Source of the DNA: Caproicibacter fermentans
GTDB lineage: Bacteria; Bacillota; Clostridia; Oscillospirales; Acutalibacteraceae
NCBI RefSeq assembly: GCF_009746625.1
Contig: NZ_VWXL01000095.1
Span: 1 to 64,000, forward strand
Length of the DNA stretch: 64,000 nt
Direction: 5' to 3'
Shown here: one piece after another, positions 23,996 through 33,132 of the stretch
Position numbering within the stretch: the first letter of the stretch is position 1
How the letters are laid out: each line of letters begins with the position of its first letter
Program-made: the position numbers and the translations under genes
Notes under the pieces: model-generated
Databases searched by the model: none
What the model was told of the DNA's origin: nothing
Seen by the model: only the letters and a program-made list of their open reading frames with translations

Positions 23996-25033
23996 CTACA
24001 ATTTTGTAGGGATTAAAAAATTGATTGTAAAAGCAGTGCCGATACCTAATTCGCTGTCAACCTCGATCGTTCCGTTGTGCGCTTCAATCACGGCTTTTGC
24101 AAGCGGCAAACCGAGCCCTACACCCTGCGCGTCTTTCAAAAAACGGCTGCGATAGAACCTTTTGAAAATATGGTGCAAATCCTCCGGGTGAATACCGCTT
24201 CCATCGTCTTTAATGATGACTTGTATCACAGACGCAAATTGTTTCCACTCAATATCAATTTCATTTCCTTTCTGGGTATGGTCAAAAGCGTTTTTTACAA
24301 TATTGCCGATTGCTTCAATCAGCCAATTACGGTCGCACATTAGAGAAATATCTTCATCACCGGATAAAACCATTTTCTTTTCTTCTTGCATAGCACGAAA
24401 TGCAAAGTGCCTCTCAATCCCGCCCATCATTTCGGATACGTTTTCTTCAGCCTTTTCTATCACGATTGTTCCGGCATCGAGTTTTGCGATTTTCAAAAGG
24501 TTTTGGACGAGTGTTTCTATCCTTTCCAGTTCTTGTTCCGAAAGACCTGTAAATTTCTGAATCGTTTGTGAATTCCCAGCTTCACCCTGTAAAATGCCAT
24601 TATACACATTAAGCGCCGCGAGCGGCGTTTTAAGCTGATGCGAAATATCCGCTATCGTATTCTTCAAGAATTCCTTTGCTCTCAGTTCGTTTTCAGCGTG
24701 GGCATTCAAAATGGAAACCAAAGAATTTACTTCCTGGAACAGTCTGTATAACTCGCCTTCCTCATCACACTGGATACGGGCGTCTGGATCTCCGGCGATA
24801 TAATCGGTAATTTGTTCTGCGGCGGTTTCAATAATCACGTGCTGTTCTTTGAAATACGCATAGCAGAAAATCAAGATTGCCACGGCCATGCATAAAGAGG
24901 ATAGATAAATAGAGACCGCTGTATTTTGAGCTGTTACGTTCATAAAGACTGCTGCAACAACCGCGAACACAAGTATGCACATTAGGATCCTGGAAAAGAG
25001 CGCCTTGATTCTTTTGTTTGCCAGTATTTTCAT
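23996..25033 (-). CDS. Sensor histidine kinase
   Basis: This 345-aa kinase has two N-terminal membrane helices (about 10-55) with a very short outer loop, a HAMP-like linker, the H box DISHQLKTPLAAL with phospho-acceptor His, and an HATPase domain (N box, DDGSGIHPEDLHHIF, GVGLGLPLAKAVIEAH). The tiny sensor loop is like intramembrane-sensing kinases that work with an ABC exporter, which fits the next genes. ATG 25033 is chosen, with GAGGTG just upstream; a start at 25060 would overlap the regulator gene by 19 bp. Confidence 0.92.
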   Translation of the reverse strand: MKILANKRIKALFSRILMCILVFAVVAAVFMNVTAQNTAVSIYLSSLCMAVAILIFCYAYFKEQHVIIETAAEQITDYIAGDPDARIQCDEEGELYRLFQEVNSLVSILNAHAENELRAKEFLKNTIADISHQLKTPLAALNVYNGILQGEAGNSQTIQKFTGLSEQELERIETLVQNLLKIAKLDAGTIVIEKAEENVSEMMGGIERHFAFRAMQEEKKMVLSGDEDISLMCDRNWLIEAIGNIVKNAFDHTQKGNEIDIEWKQFASVIQVIIKDDGSGIHPEDLHHIFKRFYRSRFLKDAQGVGLGLPLAKAVIEAHNGTIEVDSELGIGTAFTINFLIPTKL

Positions 25034-25041
25034 CGTACACC

Positions 25042-25728
25042 TCAATCCGCCGAATTCCATTTATAGCCCATCCGCCGGACGGTAATTATCCTTCTGGGGC
25101 TGCCCGGATCATCTTCAATTTTTTCGCGTAATCTTCGAATGTATACAGAAAGCGTATTGCTGTCCACGTAATTTTCGCTGCAATCCCATAACCTGCTTAA
25201 AATCTGTTCCGGTGAAAGTACTATATCCGGATTTTCCATAAAAAGACGCAACAGCTTATATTCGCCTGCCGTTAATTCAAGCGGTTCACCTTTTTTATAG
25301 ACTTCTCCTTTTAGAAGTTGAATTCTGATACTGTTAGAACACAGTTCGGAATCTTCCTGAATAAAATTATTGCTTCTGCGGAGCAGCGCGTTTACCCTTG
25401 ACATAAATACTGCCAGTTTAAAGGGCTTTGTAATGTAATCATCGCCGCCAATATCAAGTCCCATGATAATGTCGGTTTCTTCGTCCGCCGAAGTTAAAAA
25501 TATAATGGGTACCTTTGAAGTCTGCCGGATTTTTTGACAAATATCAAAGCCGGAACCATCGGGCAGAGAAACATCTAAAATCACCAAATCATATTCACCA
25601 TCCGCCCATATTACACTTGCCTCATAGCTTGTGCGGGCAATCTCTATGTCGTATCCCTGCTTTTTTACTGCGAAGGACAGACCTTGCATTAAGCTTAAAT
25701 CATCTTCAACCAATAGAATACGCTTCAT
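25042..25728 (-). CDS. OmpR-family response regulator
   Basis: This 228-aa regulator has a receiver domain with the phospho-acceptor Asp in LVILDVSLPDG (about 52), the acidic pair VEDD near the start, and Lys in TKPFK. A winged-helix DNA-binding domain (about 130-225) contains LTAGEYKLLRLFM and RRIITVRRMGYKW. It is the first gene of a four-gene operon with the kinase, ABC ATPase and permease, so it most likely activates its own operon in response to a cell-envelope signal. Confidence 0.94.
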   Translation of the reverse strand: MKRILLVEDDLSLMQGLSFAVKKQGYDIEIARTSYEASVIWADGEYDLVILDVSLPDGSGFDICQKIRQTSKVPIIFLTSADEETDIIMGLDIGGDDYITKPFKLAVFMSRVNALLRRSNNFIQEDSELCSNSIRIQLLKGEVYKKGEPLELTAGEYKLLRLFMENPDIVLSPEQILSRLWDCSENYVDSNTLSVYIRRLREKIEDDPGSPRRIITVRRMGYKWNSAD

Positions 25729-26047
25729 TTGCTTTCATTCCCCCTTGGTTTGTTGAGTTTATATCGCTTATCAACGGTTTATCTTTTTCGGATTGACCGG
25801 ATTGCCGCAATCTTTCTAGCTCCCGGAATGAGACCGGCAGTGCAGAAATCGTTTATCCTTCTGGGAGTAACAGCCCGCTTTTCGCTTGCTTCTTTCAAGG
25901 TCGTATAATCCATATGGCTTTACATTACCGCCACATTACGCTCTTTCGAACAATACAAGGATAATCATGTGAATTGTAAAGCAATGGTTTTGAATTCAAA
26001 ACAGTGTTTTAACCTGTATCTAAATTGAGCAAATGAACAGTTAAACA

Positions 26048-26086
26048 ATCCATGTGTCAGGAGTTGAACGTGCACATGGATTTTTT
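26048..26086 (+). terminator. Plus-strand terminator without an upstream gene
   Basis: ATCCATGTG (26048-26056) pairs with CACATGGAT (26073-26081) and is followed by six T. No plus-strand gene lies before it, so it may be left from a deleted gene. The stretch 25729-26138 otherwise shows nothing I can call. Confidence 0.65.
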
Positions 26087-26138
26087 GTCTTGTATCAATT
26101 ATAAAATCCGCACGAAAACTTAAATTTACAATTCAGCA

Positions 26139-26693
26139 TTACTCCGTACCAGGCAGTTGGAGGGCGACCATTAACAGATTGGCAACTTCTTCAGGAGATT
26201 TCCGCATTCCTTCGCTTGCCCATTGCCAGAGGACATTTAAGAGGCCCCCGGCACTGTATGAAAGAGCATATTTCATTGCCTCTGAATTTTTGGCCAGAGG
26301 ATAATTGCCTTTACGCATCAGATACACTTCCCGAAATATTTGGTTGTACTCCTGCAATAACAGCGACATTAAATTATTACGGTAAAGCAAAAGAGCCAGT
26401 TCCCGATGTTCATTCCAAAGCTCCAGATACCAACGAATTGTATGAGAATAGCTGTGATCTTCATCAGTGGCAAGCTTTAGAATTCCCGTGCGCCAGATCG
26501 TCTGCAGATGAAAACAGATCACTTCTTCTTTCGAGGAGAAAGAACGGTAAAAAGTTCGGCGGGACAAATCGGCTTTCTCCGCAATTTCTGAAATACTGAT
26601 TTCCCGAAATGGTTTTCTTTTCATTAACTCTAAAAGCGCATTCGCCAACCACTTCCTGGATCGTAAAGCGATTGGATTTTGTGTATCTTTCAT
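26139..26693 (-). CDS. TetR/AcrR-family regulator
   Basis: This 184-aa regulator has the N-terminal helix-turn-helix (about 10-55: RKWLANALLELMKRKPFREISISEIAEKADLSRRTFYRSF) and an all-helical C-terminal ligand domain with a TetR_C-like end. ATG 26693 follows GGAGG; an in-frame start further upstream lacks one. It is divergent from the EFR1 gene, with a palindrome between them, so it probably represses that gene and itself. The ligand is unknown. Confidence 0.88.
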   Translation of the reverse strand: MKDTQNPIALRSRKWLANALLELMKRKPFREISISEIAEKADLSRRTFYRSFSSKEEVICFHLQTIWRTGILKLATDEDHSYSHTIRWYLELWNEHRELALLLYRNNLMSLLLQEYNQIFREVYLMRKGNYPLAKNSEAMKYALSYSAGGLLNVLWQWASEGMRKSPEEVANLLMVALQLPGTE

Positions 26694-26790
26694 GTGGCCT
26701 CCTTCAAGTGTCTCAAAAACGGCCAGATGTAGCACTTGTTCCTGAAATCTTGAATTACTGTTGTAGATTCATTATAATAAAAATAATGAA

Positions 26791-26808
26791 ATGTCACAAG
26801 TGAGACAT
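26791..26808. promoter_or_regulatory. Candidate TetR operator between the divergent genes
   Basis: ATGTCACAAGTGAGACAT is an 18-bp imperfect palindrome with 7 of 9 paired positions, 22 bp before the EFR1 start. Its size and place fit a TetR-type operator. Confidence 0.5.
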
Positions 26809-26829
26809 CTGCAATTGTGAGGCGATATT

Positions 26830-27627
26830 ATGAAAAATGTGATCTACTATTTTACAGGGACGGGAAACAGCCTTCGCGCGGCACAGGTTATTGCAGAACG
26901 CCTAGGCGATACAGAAATCATCTCCATGCGATGCGACCCAAAGGATGTCCCGTCGGAAAATGCTGAGAGGATTGGTTTTGTTTTTCCAGTACATCACTGG
27001 ACAATGCCGGCGTACGCGATTCATTTTGCAGAGCAGGTAAAGTTAAATCCGCATGCATACATTTTTGCGGTCTCTACGCCAGGGCTGATCAATGGAGGCT
27101 GTCAGGATAGACTGGCGGAACTGCTGCAAGAAAAACACTGCACACTTTCCTACGGAGAGAAAGTTTACAGTGTTGCCAATTATGTGGCTATGTATCCGCC
27201 GTTTCCTGATCCTGACAAGCGCGTTCCAAAAACCGAAAAACAGCTTTTATACATTGCCCAAGAAGTTGCTGAAAAGAAGCTTCGCAATTATCCGCACGCC
27301 AATGCAATAACGAGATGGCTCGCACCACGGAAGATGCAGAAGTTTATTGAGCATTGCCCGTCAAACGATAAATACTTTTCTGTCTGGGATGACTGCATTT
27401 CCTGCGGATTGTGCGCGAAGGTCTGTCCCTGCCATAATATCAGTTTTAAAAATGGCAAACCAACTTTTCTTCACCAGTGCAGCCAATGCATGGCCTGTAT
27501 TTCATTCTGCCCAAAACAGGCAATCAATTTCCCAAAATTCACACGGAAACGAAAAAAGTATCATAATCCACATGTCACAGCAGCAGATGTCGCTTCAGAC
27601 AGAAAACAATACCCGCCACAAAACTAA
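26830..27627 (+). CDS. EFR1-family ferredoxin (flavodoxin-like plus two 4Fe-4S clusters)
   Basis: This 265-aa electron carrier has an N-terminal flavodoxin-like fold with the FMN phosphate loop FTGTGNSLRAA (8-18) and FPVHHWTMPAYA. A C-terminal bacterial ferredoxin domain has two Cys motifs: CISCGLCAKVCPC (about 193-205) and CSQCMACISFCP (about 221-232). The family is common in Clostridia; its physiological partner is not known. The single gene is controlled, I infer, by the divergent TetR regulator. Confidence 0.88.
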   Translation: MKNVIYYFTGTGNSLRAAQVIAERLGDTEIISMRCDPKDVPSENAERIGFVFPVHHWTMPAYAIHFAEQVKLNPHAYIFAVSTPGLINGGCQDRLAELLQEKHCTLSYGEKVYSVANYVAMYPPFPDPDKRVPKTEKQLLYIAQEVAEKKLRNYPHANAITRWLAPRKMQKFIEHCPSNDKYFSVWDDCISCGLCAKVCPCHNISFKNGKPTFLHQCSQCMACISFCPKQAINFPKFTRKRKKYHNPHVTAADVASDRKQYPPQN

Positions 27628-27700
27628 TTTGAACGCATCGGAATGCCTATTATTCCTATACCTACAAGGGTAAAAACATCAGATTATTCAGGCTATCGTG

Positions 27701-27755
27701 AGGACGAAACCGCAGTCGGTTAGCAGAAGGCTATGGGAAAAGCGTTTTGGTTTTC
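27701..27755. repeat. Dispersed intergenic repeat, copy 1 (homologous to 42221-42274)
   Basis: About 55 bp (ACGAAAC ... CGGTT, GCAGAAG, CTATGGG, AAAGCGT, TTTTC) match 42221-42274 with small gaps. Neither copy is in a convincing gene. They may be ends of a decayed insertion sequence. The surrounding gap 27628-28006 shows no gene. Confidence 0.5.
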
Positions 27756-28006
27756 CGGTTAAAGAATCACAACTACGAGTTTTTTAGGCGGAAATGAAAA
27801 AAGTACTACCCAAACATTCAAATTGCGGTTAAAATAGAAACAGCAAAGCCGGCCGGCCCTCAGCGCAGACTTTTTTAAAGCTTTGCAGTTCAGCAGGCCT
27901 GCGGCGGTGAGGACCAGTTCCCATTAAATCGAAAGCAGCGTTCCGATTTCAAGCCCTTGGAGAGGGGCTCAAAATACTACTACTTTATAACGGTGAGGAC
28001 ATATTT

Positions 28007-29491
28007 ATGGCTTGTACAACGATTCTGGTTGGAAAAAAAGCATCCTATGACGGTTCTACCATGATCGCACGGAACGATGATTCCGGTTCCGGTCATTTTA
28101 CCGCTAAAAAATTCGTAACGATCCATCCCGGAGACCAATCGGCAGCCTACAAATCAGTGCTTTCCCATGTGGTAATCGAACTGCCCCAAAATCCCATGCG
28201 GTTTACGGCGGTACCGAATGCCGCAGAAGGCGATGGCATTTGGGCAGCCAGCGGCGTGAATGAGGCAAATGTAGGCATGACAGCCACGGAAACCATTACT
28301 TCCAATCCGAGAGTGCTTGGAGCGGATCCGCTGGTCAAGTATCATCCGGCGCAGGACGGGCAGCCTGAAACAGCCGGCGGCATCGGCGAGGAGGATATCG
28401 TTTCTATTGTACTTCCTTACATTCACAGTGCCCGAGAAGGGGTTAAGAGGCTGGGCGGCCTGCTGGAGAAGCACGGTACCTACGAGATGAATGGTATTGC
28501 CTTTCAGGATGCCAATGAAATCTGGTGGATGGAGACCATCGGCGGCCATCACTGGATCGCCAGAAAGGTGCCGGATGATGTTTATGTCGTGATGCCGAAT
28601 CAGCTGGGACTTGACCGGCTTGATTTGGAAGATGCAGTTACCGAAGAGAAAGACTATATGTGTTCGTCAGATATGAAGGAGTTCATTGAAAAGAACCATT
28701 TGGATTTATCGCTGAACAGAGACCTTAATCCGAGAGACGCTTTTGGAAGTCACAATGACGCGGATCATGTTTACAACACGCCGCGCGCCTGGTATATGCT
28801 GCGGTATTTTAACCCGCACACCAAAGTATGGGACGGTCCGGATGCGAATTTCACGCCGCGTTCCGATGATCTGCCCTGGTGCATGGTGCCGGAGAAGAAG
28901 ATCACGCCGGAGGATGTAAAATATGCACTGTCCTCTCATTATCAGGGAACGCCGTACGACCCCTATGAAAGATATGGCGATCCAGCGATGAAAGGCGTCT
29001 TCCGCCCGATCGGTATTAACAGGAATGACTTTATGGCGTTGATCCAGATTCGCCCGGACGTCCCGGAGGAGTTCCGCTCGGTAGAATGGATCGCTTTTGC
29101 GTCCAACACCTTCAATGTACTGGCACCTTTTTACGCCAATGTGTCCGCAACACCGGACTATCTTGCCAATACGACAAAGGAAGTTTCAACCGACAATTTC
29201 TATTGGTCCAGCCGCATGATCGCCGCTATGGCGGACGCTTCTTATGGGAAATCCGTGTTTCATATTGAACGATATCAGCTTGCCGTGCAATCCAAAGGGC
29301 ATGAGCTGATCAACCAATATGATGAAAAGCTCCGGCGGGAAGCAGATCTTGCCAAGCGAACCGCCCTTCGGGAACAGGCCAATCAAAAAGTCGCGGACAT
29401 GTTGAAAAAAGAAACCGCTGATACACTGGACAAAGTCCTCTTTGAGTTGAGCAGCCAGATGAAGAACGCCTTTTCCAGATCGGACGCTTGA
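28007..29491 (+). CDS. C69-family dipeptidase
   Basis: This 494-aa enzyme is an N-terminal-nucleophile dipeptidase of the PepD family. Cys3 in MACTTILVGKKAS is the catalytic nucleophile, exposed by removing the first residues. IARNDD (about 22-27) follows, and NEIWWMETIGGHHWIARKVPDD (about 165-186) is the family core. No signal peptide is seen, so it works in the cytoplasm on dipeptides. It is a single gene with a good AGG-type ribosome site (GTGAGGAC). The length is normal for the family. Confidence 0.92.
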   Translation: MACTTILVGKKASYDGSTMIARNDDSGSGHFTAKKFVTIHPGDQSAAYKSVLSHVVIELPQNPMRFTAVPNAAEGDGIWAASGVNEANVGMTATETITSNPRVLGADPLVKYHPAQDGQPETAGGIGEEDIVSIVLPYIHSAREGVKRLGGLLEKHGTYEMNGIAFQDANEIWWMETIGGHHWIARKVPDDVYVVMPNQLGLDRLDLEDAVTEEKDYMCSSDMKEFIEKNHLDLSLNRDLNPRDAFGSHNDADHVYNTPRAWYMLRYFNPHTKVWDGPDANFTPRSDDLPWCMVPEKKITPEDVKYALSSHYQGTPYDPYERYGDPAMKGVFRPIGINRNDFMALIQIRPDVPEEFRSVEWIAFASNTFNVLAPFYANVSATPDYLANTTKEVSTDNFYWSSRMIAAMADASYGKSVFHIERYQLAVQSKGHELINQYDEKLRREADLAKRTALREQANQKVADMLKKETADTLDKVLFELSSQMKNAFSRSDA

Positions 29492-29617
29492 TCGGAACAC
29501 GGGGCTCAGCCTGATTTCACTCTTATAGCGAAAAGCGGAGTAAAAATGACCTTAAAGAAAATATATTCAGACAAAGCTGACGAATATCTCTAATCAGTCT
29601 TCGCATTGGTACGATAA

Positions 29618-29662
29618 AAGCACAAACATTCGCCGGATACTGGTCAAGGCTGTGCTTGTTTC
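29618..29662 (+). terminator. Possible terminator after the dipeptidase
   Basis: AAGCACA (29618-29624) pairs with TGTGCTT (29651-29657), followed by GTTTC. The loop is long. Nothing else is visible between the dipeptidase and 29796. Confidence 0.35.
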
Positions 29663-29795
29663 AAAGCCTTTCTTGGCCTTGATTAAGATGTTGTTTATAC
29701 GTCTATGGATATAAATCCTGTAAATGGTGAGATAAATTAGTATGATTAAGCATTGGGCATCGCAACTGGATTTGAAAACCGGTTTTATCTATGAT

Positions 29796-30620
29796 TTAGC
29801 ACGTTAATTGTTTAAGCCACTCGCTAACAAGGTGACTGAATACCTCCGGCTGTTCAATTTGCAGATTATGCCCCGCGTTGTTTAAAATAGCCAATGACGC
29901 TTTTGGATAATTTTCAATGATTTTAAATAAATCACGATAACCAACACAGGAATCCTGCCGCCCGGCAATCATAAGAGTAGTCCTTTGGAATTTGGCATAG
30001 AACGGGTCGTCAACCTCAAAAGAAAATGAATATTTTTTCCGAAGTCTTTTAAGAAAGGGCTCATTTGCAATGCTTAATCCCACTGCAATTTCATTTTGGT
30101 ATCTGTGAAAAGTGTACTCGTTTTGTATTACACCCATTTCACAAAATTCCTTTGCTTCATCCGGTGAAAGACTGGAAAGAAATTTTTCATCACGATAGGC
30201 AACCGTATCTTCTGGACAGTCTCTTTGAGTGTTTTCTGCAATGACAACGGGACAAATCAAAAGGAGTCCATCTACCTGATTCTTCATCTTGTGAATGATT
30301 CCCCGGGCAAGATAGCCGCCATAAGACTGGCCCGCAAGCAAAAAATTTTGGTTTGGGATTATGCGTTTGATGCTGGTTATAACTGCTTTCAGCATATCAT
30401 CTGTACTGATGATCCAAGAGGGAGAATTAGATTTTCCCATGCCGGGCAAATCCAAATAAATGCGTTTATATCCTTCATGCTCCCGAAATATGGGTTCCAT
30501 ACATCCTGTCATCAGCCTATGGTCCGGTGAAAAACCATGAAGCATAACAATAGGTTTTCCATTGCCAATCACTTCATAATAGATATTTGCATTGCCAATA
30601 TTACAAAACAATCGAATCAC
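29796..30620 (-). CDS. Alpha/beta-fold hydrolase
   Basis: This 274-aa soluble hydrolase has the oxyanion HGF motif (MLHGFSPDHRLM, about 26), the nucleophile elbow AGQSYGGYLARG (Ser about 98), a catalytic Asp likely in GRQDSCVGY (about 217), and His in NNAGHNLQIEQP (about 250). The substrate cannot be told. The start is GTG at 30620 with AAGG against it; a TTG three codons on is possible. It is a single gene on the minus strand. Confidence 0.82.
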   Translation of the reverse strand: MIRLFCNIGNANIYYEVIGNGKPIVMLHGFSPDHRLMTGCMEPIFREHEGYKRIYLDLPGMGKSNSPSWIISTDDMLKAVITSIKRIIPNQNFLLAGQSYGGYLARGIIHKMKNQVDGLLLICPVVIAENTQRDCPEDTVAYRDEKFLSSLSPDEAKEFCEMGVIQNEYTFHRYQNEIAVGLSIANEPFLKRLRKKYSFSFEVDDPFYAKFQRTTLMIAGRQDSCVGYRDLFKIIENYPKASLAILNNAGHNLQIEQPEVFSHLVSEWLKQLTC

Positions 30621-30754
30621 CTTAAAATTTTTTTAAATTATATCATTTTTTATCACGGTCAGCAACACAAGAAGGAACCTGCAAAAAGTGTTTGCAATTC
30701 TGCTACACCTATGTTTTTACTCTGCAGCTCAATTAGCAAAAGACGCAAGGCAGA

Positions 30755-30799
30755 AGCCCGGAAAACGGCATGAATGCCAGCTTTCCGGGCTTCTTACTG
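30755..30799 (-). terminator. Terminator of the glycerol dehydrogenase gene
   Basis: AGAAGCCCGGAAA and TTTCCGGGCTTCT enclose an inner GGCAT/ATGCC stem just after the gldA stop. Its core resembles the terminator at 32375-32419. Confidence 0.7.
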
Positions 30800-30813
30800 T
30801 ACGTTTTCCTTTG

Positions 30814-31905
30814 TTATTCGCCGATATAATCCTTGCCGAGAGCGTCAGCGGCCAGAACAGCGGCATAAAGCTGTTCCGGAGTAACATCACCCAGCATGTT
30901 GTGAATGGATTCCCCCGAAGCGCATGCCTTTTCCGCGGCAATCATTACTCTGGAGGGGTCGGTCACGCCAACCTCCTTCAGCGTAACCGGCAGACCGACG
31001 GAAACACAGAAGTCCATCACCTCTTCGATTTCTTCCATGGGAGCGTCTTCCAAAACGAGCTGCACAACCGTTCCGAACGCGACCAGTTCCCCGTGCATTG
31101 TTTTTTCGCATTCTTCCAGTGCGGTAAAACCATTGTAGACGGAGTGAGAAGTTGCAAGGCCGCCGTTATCTGCACCTACACCGCTTAAATAGGTGTTGGC
31201 TTCAATAATAGCCTCAACTGCCGGAGTGAGGATACCGAGTTCAGCGGATTTTTTCGCCTTGAAACCGTCCTCAAGGAGGGTGTTGTAGCAGAGCTTACAA
31301 AGTGCCATGGCGGATTTTGTGATGCCGCCGTTTTCTAAACTGGGAGAATTCGTTTTCTGACACATTCTAGCTTCGAAATAAGTTCCCAATGCATCGCCCA
31401 TGCCAGAGACGAGAAAACGAACCGGCGCTTTTACAATAATAGAAGAGTCAACAATGACCGCATCCGGATTTTTGGGATAGAAGATATACTTTGCAAAGGA
31501 CCCATCGTCGTTGTAAATTACGGAAAGGCCGGTGCACGGGGCATCCGTAGCACATACGGTCGGAATAATTACAACCGGAAGTCCTTCGTAATAAGCTGTG
31601 GCTTTCGCTGTGTCAATTGCGCTGCCGCCGCCAATCGCGCAGATTACACCAACCTTGTTTTCTTTTGCAATCTTTTGCATTTTAGCGATCTCGCCGACTG
31701 AACTGATGCCGCCAAAAATCTCAAATTTTATGGATGCATTTTTGCCTGCGAAGCTCTTTTCAATTTTGGGCCGTGCTGCCTTATAGCCGCTTTTGCTGCA
31801 TATAAAAAGGATGGATGTGCCCAAATCTTTCACATGATCATACAGTTCGAGTAAAGCATCGGGGCCCTGAACATATTTTGACGGTGCTCTCATTAAAGCC
31901 AGCAT
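30814..31905 (-). CDS. gldA: Glycerol dehydrogenase (iron-type alcohol dehydrogenase family)
   Basis: This 363-aa NAD-dependent enzyme oxidises glycerol to dihydroxyacetone. The nucleotide-binding GGGSAIDTAKATAYY (about 94-108) and IPTVCATDAPCTGLSV are diagnostic. Metal ligands are Asp in GMGDALGTYFEAR (about 170), His in LATSHSVYNG (about 252) and His in KTMHGELVAFG (about 270). The ribosome site GAAGGAG precedes ATG 31905. It is a single gene; no dihydroxyacetone kinase is adjacent. Confidence 0.9.
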   Translation of the reverse strand: MLALMRAPSKYVQGPDALLELYDHVKDLGTSILFICSKSGYKAARPKIEKSFAGKNASIKFEIFGGISSVGEIAKMQKIAKENKVGVICAIGGGSAIDTAKATAYYEGLPVVIIPTVCATDAPCTGLSVIYNDDGSFAKYIFYPKNPDAVIVDSSIIVKAPVRFLVSGMGDALGTYFEARMCQKTNSPSLENGGITKSAMALCKLCYNTLLEDGFKAKKSAELGILTPAVEAIIEANTYLSGVGADNGGLATSHSVYNGFTALEECEKTMHGELVAFGTVVQLVLEDAPMEEIEEVMDFCVSVGLPVTLKEVGVTDPSRVMIAAEKACASGESIHNMLGDVTPEQLYAAVLAADALGKDYIGE

Positions 31906-32090
31906 TTATTATCGCTCCTTCATGTTAATATTTTAACAATATAAGTATAATGAATTTTTAATAGTTTTTTCGCTTCAGTCGAAAATTATTAAAATAAATT
32001 TGATCATCCCTCGCAGAACCCATATTTTCAGTAAGAGTGCGATTCCAGTCAAAACCATGTTTTTCCTTGAGTCGTGAGCCATTTTTTTAA

Positions 32091-32266
32091 GGACGTCTCT
32101 GGTTATCAGAAAAGTCATGACAGACGGTTTTCATACGGTAAAAATTTCAGATGAAATTGGGACCAAGCAGGCAGCCGCGCAACTCGGTGCGGCCTACTAC
32201 ACGCTGCCGGAATGGCTCCAGAAGCGCAAGGTTTACGGTGATCACGCTTCGGGCTGCTTTGGCTAA
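32091..32266 (+). pseudogene. IS3-like transposase OrfA remnant
   Basis: From ATG 32117 the plus strand encodes 49 residues (MTDGFHTVKISDEIGTKQAAAQ ... YYTLPEWLQKRKVYG) that look like the helix-turn-helix of an IS3-type OrfA, then stop. The leading 43 bp (32091-32133) recur at 52374-52417. The rest of the IS is gone. The gap 31906-32090 has no gene. Confidence 0.55.
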
Positions 32267-32374
32267 AAGCATCGTGTTCCGGTACATTATGACTTGTTGC
32301 AATCGTATTTAAATCCATACCGGCAGTCTGGCTTGTTCATACTCTGCACGATTCTTGACTTTACCGCTCCAAGT

Positions 32375-32419
32375 AAAAAGCCCGAAAAGCAGCATGTATG
32401 CCAGCTTTTCGGGTCTGTT
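32375..32419 (-). terminator. Terminator at the end of the ABC/GH3/pgmB gene series
   Basis: On the minus strand CCCGAAAAGC and GCTTTTCGGG form a 10-bp stem followed by a T run, about 75 bp after the pgmB stop. Confidence 0.75.
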
Positions 32420-32493
32420 TTTTGCATATTGGTCCAAATGGGGAGTATCCTAGGGGCAAGGGAGGAAAAGTGGCAAACCGAATTTTTATGGCA

Positions 32494-33132
32494 TCATTCC
32501 AAATTAAGAATTTCAGCAATCTGCATCATAGTATTGACCCGGTAATCCGCAAGAGAGGAGCTCGCTGCGTCGCCGATTGCGATTGCCGTCATGTTTCCCG
32601 CTTTCGCCGCCTCAATTCCTGCAACCGCATCTTCCACGACAACACAGTTCTCTGGTTTTGTTTCGAGTTTTCGGGCAGCGACAAGAAATACCTCGGGGTC
32701 CGGTTTGGAATGCTGAATTTCAGTTCCGTCCGCAATCGCGTCAAAAACGGTTTCAAGACCGATTTTTTGAAGAATCTTCCTGGTGTTTTTGCTGCTGCTT
32801 CCGATCGCGATTTTTACACCGGCTTTTTTCAGGCGGTTGATCAGTTCCACCACTCCGGGTAAAATATCCGAATGCTTCAGATTATCGAGCAGCTTTACAT
32901 AGATGTCGTTTTTGTACTGCATCAATTCTTGTTTTTGCTGTTCGCTGTAAGACTTTTCCGACTTTCGCAGGATGATTTCCAGAGATTCGGCGCGGGAAAC
33001 GCCGCGGAGCAGATTGTTGATCTGCCGGTCAAAGGGAATTCCATTCCGGTCCGCCATGGACTTCCAAGCCTGAAAATGCAGGTCGTCGGTGGATACAATC
33101 ACGCCGTCCAGATCGAAAATAACGGATTTCAA
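32494..33132 (-). CDS. pgmB: Beta-phosphoglucomutase (HAD superfamily)
   Basis: This 212-aa enzyme converts beta-glucose 1-phosphate to glucose 6-phosphate. HAD motifs are FDLDGVIVSTDDLHFQAW with nucleophile Asp7 and acid/base Asp9, GSSSKN, HSKPDPEVFL, and VEDAVAGIEAAKAG. RGVSRAESL is a specific mark of beta-phosphoglucomutase. The start is TTG at 33132, overlapping the stop of the upstream hydrolase as TTGA, so translation is coupled. An ATG 39 bases earlier is possible. It marks the operon as making or receiving a beta-hexose 1-phosphate. Confidence 0.9.
   Translation of the reverse strand: MKSVIFDLDGVIVSTDDLHFQAWKSMADRNGIPFDRQINNLLRGVSRAESLEIILRKSEKSYSEQQKQELMQYKNDIYVKLLDNLKHSDILPGVVELINRLKKAGVKIAIGSSSKNTRKILQKIGLETVFDAIADGTEIQHSKPDPEVFLVAARKLETKPENCVVVEDAVAGIEAAKAGNMTAIAIGDAASSSLADYRVNTMMQIAEILNLE

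Noticed and set aside
25042-25728. Calling the regulator/kinase/ABC set a BceRSAB bacitracin module
   Set aside because: The permease has the MacB-like two-FtsX layout with its large outer domain placed differently from BceB; antimicrobial-peptide resistance is possible but not shown.
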